This document shows positions 60,818 to 64,000 of a stretch of DNA of 64,000 nt, one piece after another. The translations under genes were made by a program, and so were the position numbers. Source of the stretch: an uncultured bacterium (GTDB lineage Bacteria; Verrucomicrobiota; Kiritimatiellia; CAIVKH01). Below the pieces are notes generated by a model. The model worked only from the letters and a program-made list of their open reading frames with translations, was not told the origin of the DNA and ran no database searches. The stretch lies in contig CAIVKH010000068.1 in assembly GCA_903906425.1 (NCBI GenBank), forward strand, positions 1 through 64,000, in the 5' to 3' direction. Position 1 is the stretch's first letter. Each line of letters begins with the position of its first letter.

Positions 60818-62202
60818 ATGAAACAAAGCGATCGCATTGTGAGTTTCATTTCGGGACATTTTATTGCCGGTGTGACCATAATCTGTCTCATTATTTATGC
60901 GCTGACGTATTCGGAGAACTGTTTCGGACCTCAAATCCGCGCTGACGGCGAGGGTTACTATGCTTATCTACCCGCCTATCTTATTTATCATGATCCCTCG
61001 ATGGTAGCTGTAGCGCAACATCACTATGGTGGGCAGATTCCGCATTACGCGGCGTGGGAACATGTGCCGCAGACGGGGCGCTATCTCTGTCTTTGGAATA
61101 TCGGGATGGCGACCATGACGACCCCTTTCTTTATGGCGGCACATATTCTTACAAAAGCGACCGTCGCGCAACAGAGCTTTCAAAAATTTCAATATCCCGC
61201 GGATGGATATAGTTTTTTTATCAACACGCGGCGGGCTTCGCGGGAATATTCTATTTCATCGTTGGGCTCACCTTGCTGAAAAAGGAGTTGCATCGTGAAT
61301 TTGGCGAGCGCACAACGCTGGCCACTATGATAATTCTGGTATTTGGTACGAATATATTGCACTATGCCTCAGGCGAAACCGTTACGTCGCACCCTTGTTC
61401 TTTCGCATTGGTTGCCGCCCTTCTTCCGTTATCTCGATGGTGGTTTGGCGATCCGAAATCGCTGATGCGTTCTGCGGTTTTGGGTGCTGTTCTAGCACTC
61501 TCTTTCTTGACTCGGCCGACGAATGTTCTTGCACTATCAATATTTGTTTTTTACGGAGTTACCAGCCTCGCCGGAGTGCGTACCAGATTCTGCGAAGTTC
61601 TCAGGCAAAAGAAAAGCATTGCAGTGATTGTTCTTGCTGGATGTGCGGTGATGTTGCCGCAATTATGGGTCTGGCATTATGCAACCGGGCATTGGATAGT
61701 GAATCCCCGAGATATTGTTCCCGAATTCAACCACTGGCGACTGATAAATTGGAATCACCCCTTGTTTTGCGATGTGTTGCTAAGCATCAAAAAGGGAGTA
61801 TTTGTCTTTTTCCCAGCACTTGTCTTGATGCTTCCGGGATTCTTTTTTCTGTTTCGTCGTCGGGCCGCGATGGCAATCGGCGGTTCCCTCTTCGTGTTTG
61901 CGCAACTCTATATTGTGGCAAGCTATGCCGATTGGTGGGGCGGCGGCGGTTTTGGCAATCGTTATTTCTTGGAGGCGCTTGTGGGCGGTGCGTTCTGTAT
62001 TGCAGCGAGCGTTGCCGCCGCCAGGCGGAGATGGCAGCGAATTTCATTGGGTGTATTTATCAGCATAGGTATTGCGTACTCGCTGTTTCTAATGTCGCTA
62101 TATTATATGCGAGAAATGTCGTATTACGGCATGGACCGGCAGGCCTTTTTTGATTTCTTTTGGTTTCGAAAACATATGTTTTCCCTGTGGTGGAATCGAT
62201 AA
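60818..62202 (+). pseudogene. GT-C-like membrane glycosyltransferase split by a frameshift at a T7 tract
   Basis: Two overlapping frames, 60818-61279 and 61273-62202, form one polytopic protein. The first frame runs from MKQSDRIVSFISGHF through QIRADGEGYYAYLPAYLIYHD (acidic loop of GT-C enzymes, about residue 41) to DGYSFF at T7 (61213-61219). If one more T is read, the other frame continues seamlessly as YQHAAGFAGIFYFIVGLTLLKK into the second part, with RYFLEALVGGAFCIA near the end. One missing base thus breaks a gene of about 460 aa. It may be a pseudogene, an assembly error, or a gene rescued by slippage or phase variation. Confidence 0.8.
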
Positions 62203-62219
62203 TTGGAGACAGTATTTGA

Positions 62220-63488
62220 ATGGGCGGCAGACATCTCTTGCGAAGAATGGTGTCATCTGTTGCTTCATTGAGCTTTTTGATGCTTGATTTGTTGCGACAA
62301 GTACGCGCGGCGTGGTGGCTTGAATGGCCTCACGAGTCGCTTGCGGCATGGACACGCGGAACGCTGCTTTTGCGAAAAACTGGAAACGCGAATCGGCGGG
62401 AAAACGAATTCACCACGAAGGAACCTCCACGCGCCGCGCGATTGTTGATCATTCGTACCGGTCATCTTGGCGACATTCTGCACACGATTCCCTTTGCGCA
62501 GGCTGTCAAGCGGCAACGTCCGGACGTGCGCGTGGAACTGCTTGCGGGGCCATGGAGCGAGAAATTGGCGAAGCGATTTGATTGTTTTGATGAGGTGATT
62601 TCTTACGCTCCTGATTTCGCGCAGTTTCATCGCGGCGACCGCAGAGGCGTTCTGCCATTTCGTCAACAAGTTGCTTTTCTGCGCGCGTTGAGTGGCCGAG
62701 GATATTACGCAGCCGTTGCGACATCGCCAGTCCACTTGAGCGATCAGATTTTGCTGCGTGCGGCTTCGGCGGCTGTGACGGTCGGCACGTGCGGCGGCTT
62801 GGGAGAATTTCCGCTTTCTGGGTTTGATTGCCGCCGTGCATTCGACAGCCGGATGCGCGAGGCAGGCTGGGTTTCCAGCTTTCTTGCCGATCTGGGACTT
62901 GCCGTCGAACCTGCACCATTGACGTTTCCAATTACGGAGGCGGAGAGAAATCGCGCAGCCACGTTTCTCGGCCCGTTGCCGCCACCGCGCGTCGTCATCG
63001 CTCCCGGCGCGGGCTGGCCGGGCAAATGCTGGCCGGTTGACCGTTTTGCAATGCTTGCGGATTTGCTCGTTGAAAAAAAACGCGCGGCCGTGGTTGTCAT
63101 CGGGGCGGGTGAAGAAAAAAAACTTGCTGCCGGCATGATCGCGCAGATGAAGAACAGCGCGCTGAATCTTGCGGGACAAACCTCGCTCGGCGAATCCGCC
63201 GCTGTCATCGCCGCGTCGCAATTGTTCATCGGCAACGACAGCGCGCCGCTGCATCTGGCCGCCGCGGTTGGAACGCCGACACTGGCGATGTTCGGCCCGA
63301 CGCGCGTATCGAAATGGGCGCCTCCGGGCGCGCGCAATCGTGTACTGCAACACGAAGGGATGTGCGACGGCTGTATTTATTGGCATTGCAACGCCGCCTG
63401 CCGGCACGACAACCGTTGCATGAAGGCCATCGGCGTCGAAGCGGCGTTCGAAACAGCGTCCGCATTACTGGACTACAGTTCACCATGA
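62220..63488 (+). CDS. GT9 heptosyltransferase-family glycosyltransferase
   Basis: 422 aa, GT-B fold. After an N-terminal extension of about 70 residues, LLIIRTGHLGDILHTIPFAQAVKRQRP opens the ADP-heptose:LPS heptosyltransferase pattern. VVIAPGAGWPGKCWPVDRFAMLADLL, LAGQTSLGESAAVIAASQLFIGNDSAPLHLAAAVGTP, and FGPTRVSKWAPPG form the donor site. A Cys-rich tail (CDGCIYWHCNAACRHDNRC) follows, as in many family members. It would add a heptose or similar sugar to lipopolysaccharide core or the local glycan. Confidence 0.9.
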   Translation: MGGRHLLRRMVSSVASLSFLMLDLLRQVRAAWWLEWPHESLAAWTRGTLLLRKTGNANRRENEFTTKEPPRAARLLIIRTGHLGDILHTIPFAQAVKRQRPDVRVELLAGPWSEKLAKRFDCFDEVISYAPDFAQFHRGDRRGVLPFRQQVAFLRALSGRGYYAAVATSPVHLSDQILLRAASAAVTVGTCGGLGEFPLSGFDCRRAFDSRMREAGWVSSFLADLGLAVEPAPLTFPITEAERNRAATFLGPLPPPRVVIAPGAGWPGKCWPVDRFAMLADLLVEKKRAAVVVIGAGEEKKLAAGMIAQMKNSALNLAGQTSLGESAAVIAASQLFIGNDSAPLHLAAAVGTPTLAMFGPTRVSKWAPPGARNRVLQHEGMCDGCIYWHCNAACRHDNRCMKAIGVEAAFETASALLDYSSP

Positions 63489-63503
63489 AGATGGCGCTGG
63501 CAT

Positions 63504-63582
63504 TTCCAATCATTGGAAATATGCGGCACGCAAATTTCCAATCGTTGGAAGTTGAGGCACGCGGAACTTCCAATGATTGGAA
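63504..63582. repeat. Phased palindrome array, 3 copies
   Basis: Copies at 63504-63518 (perfect), 63536-63550 (one mismatch, TCGTTGG) and 63568-63582 (perfect), each 32 bp apart, between the GT9 gene and the next transferase. A 41-codon frame from ATG 63485 reads through all three copies in three different frames (FPIIGN, FQSLE, SNDWK) and stops on the next gene's ATG. Confidence 0.95.
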
Positions 63583-63609
63583 AGAATCGGCGGCGCGCGC
63601 GGAGCAGTG

Positions 63610-64000
63610 ATGGTTTACGCGATTCTTCATCATCCGGAAATTTTCGCGCAGCGGTCGGGTTTGTTCCCTCTTGTGCAGGCGCTCGGGGCGAAGCCGGTTT
63701 TTTATGACATCACGTGGGAGCGTTTGCAGAAGCGGAGCTGGACGGCGGGGCAATGGTTGCGGGACTGGGGTGTGCGTCACTATGGCAGCACGTGGAACGC
63801 GCTGGTTCCGTGGCGCGACGAGCGGAGGCTGGCGAGGGCGGCGGATGCGAGGGCGGGGGATGTCGTTCATTTTTTGTGGGGTGAGTTTGCCGCACCGCGC
63901 GAGCCGCGACGGTTCAACGGTCACGGCTCGAAGATTGTGGGGACGTTTCATTGTTCGGCACGACGGCAGCCACAGGTTCTCGGGAATTTCCGCTGCCTGC
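63610..64000 (+). CDS. GT4-like glycosyltransferase, N-terminal part (runs off the window)
   Basis: At least 130 aa, open to the window end. It starts MVYAILHHPEIFAQRSGLF at ATG 63610 and continues with VFYDITWERLQKRSW, GDVVHFLWGEFAAP and KIVGTFHCSARRQP, a pattern of GT-B acceptor domains in polysaccharide clusters. The GT4 donor half lies outside the window. The start overlaps the stop of the repeat-encoded 41-codon frame (TGATG). Confidence 0.75.
   Translation, partial: MVYAILHHPEIFAQRSGLFPLVQALGAKPVFYDITWERLQKRSWTAGQWLRDWGVRHYGSTWNALVPWRDERRLARAADARAGDVVHFLWGEFAAPREPRRFNGHGSKIVGTFHCSARRQPQVLGNFRCL

Noticed and set aside
4363-63582. Phased palindromes as degenerate CRISPR arrays
   Set aside because: Repeat 15 bp and spacer 17 bp are too short, arrays have only 1-4 units, spacers share a GC-rich pattern, and no cas gene is present.

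Overview
The window reads as a chromosomal segment of a GC-rich member of the PVC superphylum (Planctomycetota-Verrucomicrobiota-Kiritimatiellota-Lentisphaerota). The evidence is an FHA/TPR Ser/Thr kinase with a DWG motif, a secreted S1 sulfatase, a DUF1549/DUF1553 - DUF1501 - PPC-domain operon, very large secreted beta-helix and coiled-coil proteins, and a dense set of short dispersed intergenic repeats. My best guess is Kiritimatiellota or a near relative; this is inference, since no rRNA gene is present.

Layout. 1-331: a possible insertion-sequence end. 332-6 kb: kinase, ribokinase-like kinase, sulfatase. 6.1-18.5 kb (minus strand): a 1785-aa secreted mosaic protein, a membrane-anchored coiled-coil protein and a 1984-aa coiled-coil protein. 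18.8-23.6 kb (plus): cysS, a BrnT/BrnA-like toxin-antitoxin pair, tmk, holB and a secreted beta-helix protein. 23.6-29.1 kb (minus): PPC protein, DUF1501 and DUF1549/1553. 29.3-64 kb: a long surface-polysaccharide region. It holds GT2, GT4, GT9 and GT-C transferases, a Wzm/Wzt ABC exporter, an O-antigen ligase/polymerase-like protein, sugar aminotransferases and an oxidoreductase, many methyltransferases, an asparagine synthetase, and a nonulosonate (sialic-acid-like) module of NeuA-HAD fusion, TylF-like methyltransferase, NeuB and a DUF115/GT42-like candidate transferase. A MarR/GbsR-type regulator with its own palindrome stands near the head of the cluster. The polysaccharide region is mosaic and decaying: it has at least three gene remnants, a membrane glycosyltransferase split at a T7 tract, and a small nucleotidyltransferase module between the exporter genes.

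The most striking non-gene signal is a 15-bp near-palindrome, TTCCAATSATTGGAA, found 27 times in 12 loci. Within arrays of 2-4 copies the centre-to-centre distance is 32 bp (13 of 15 intervals) or 33 bp (2 of 15), about three helical turns, with 17-18 bp GC-rich spacers. The arrays sit at transcription-unit boundaries. Two arrays lie inside secretion signal peptides and are translated, and one supplies the stop codon of the ribokinase gene. A second notable event is a BrnT/BrnA-like cassette between the present cysS 3' end and a second, in-frame cysS tail that still overlaps the tmk start codon.

I saw no rRNA, tRNA or CRISPR array. Positions and lengths were counted by hand from the sequence; family assignments rest on motif recognition, not on database searches.
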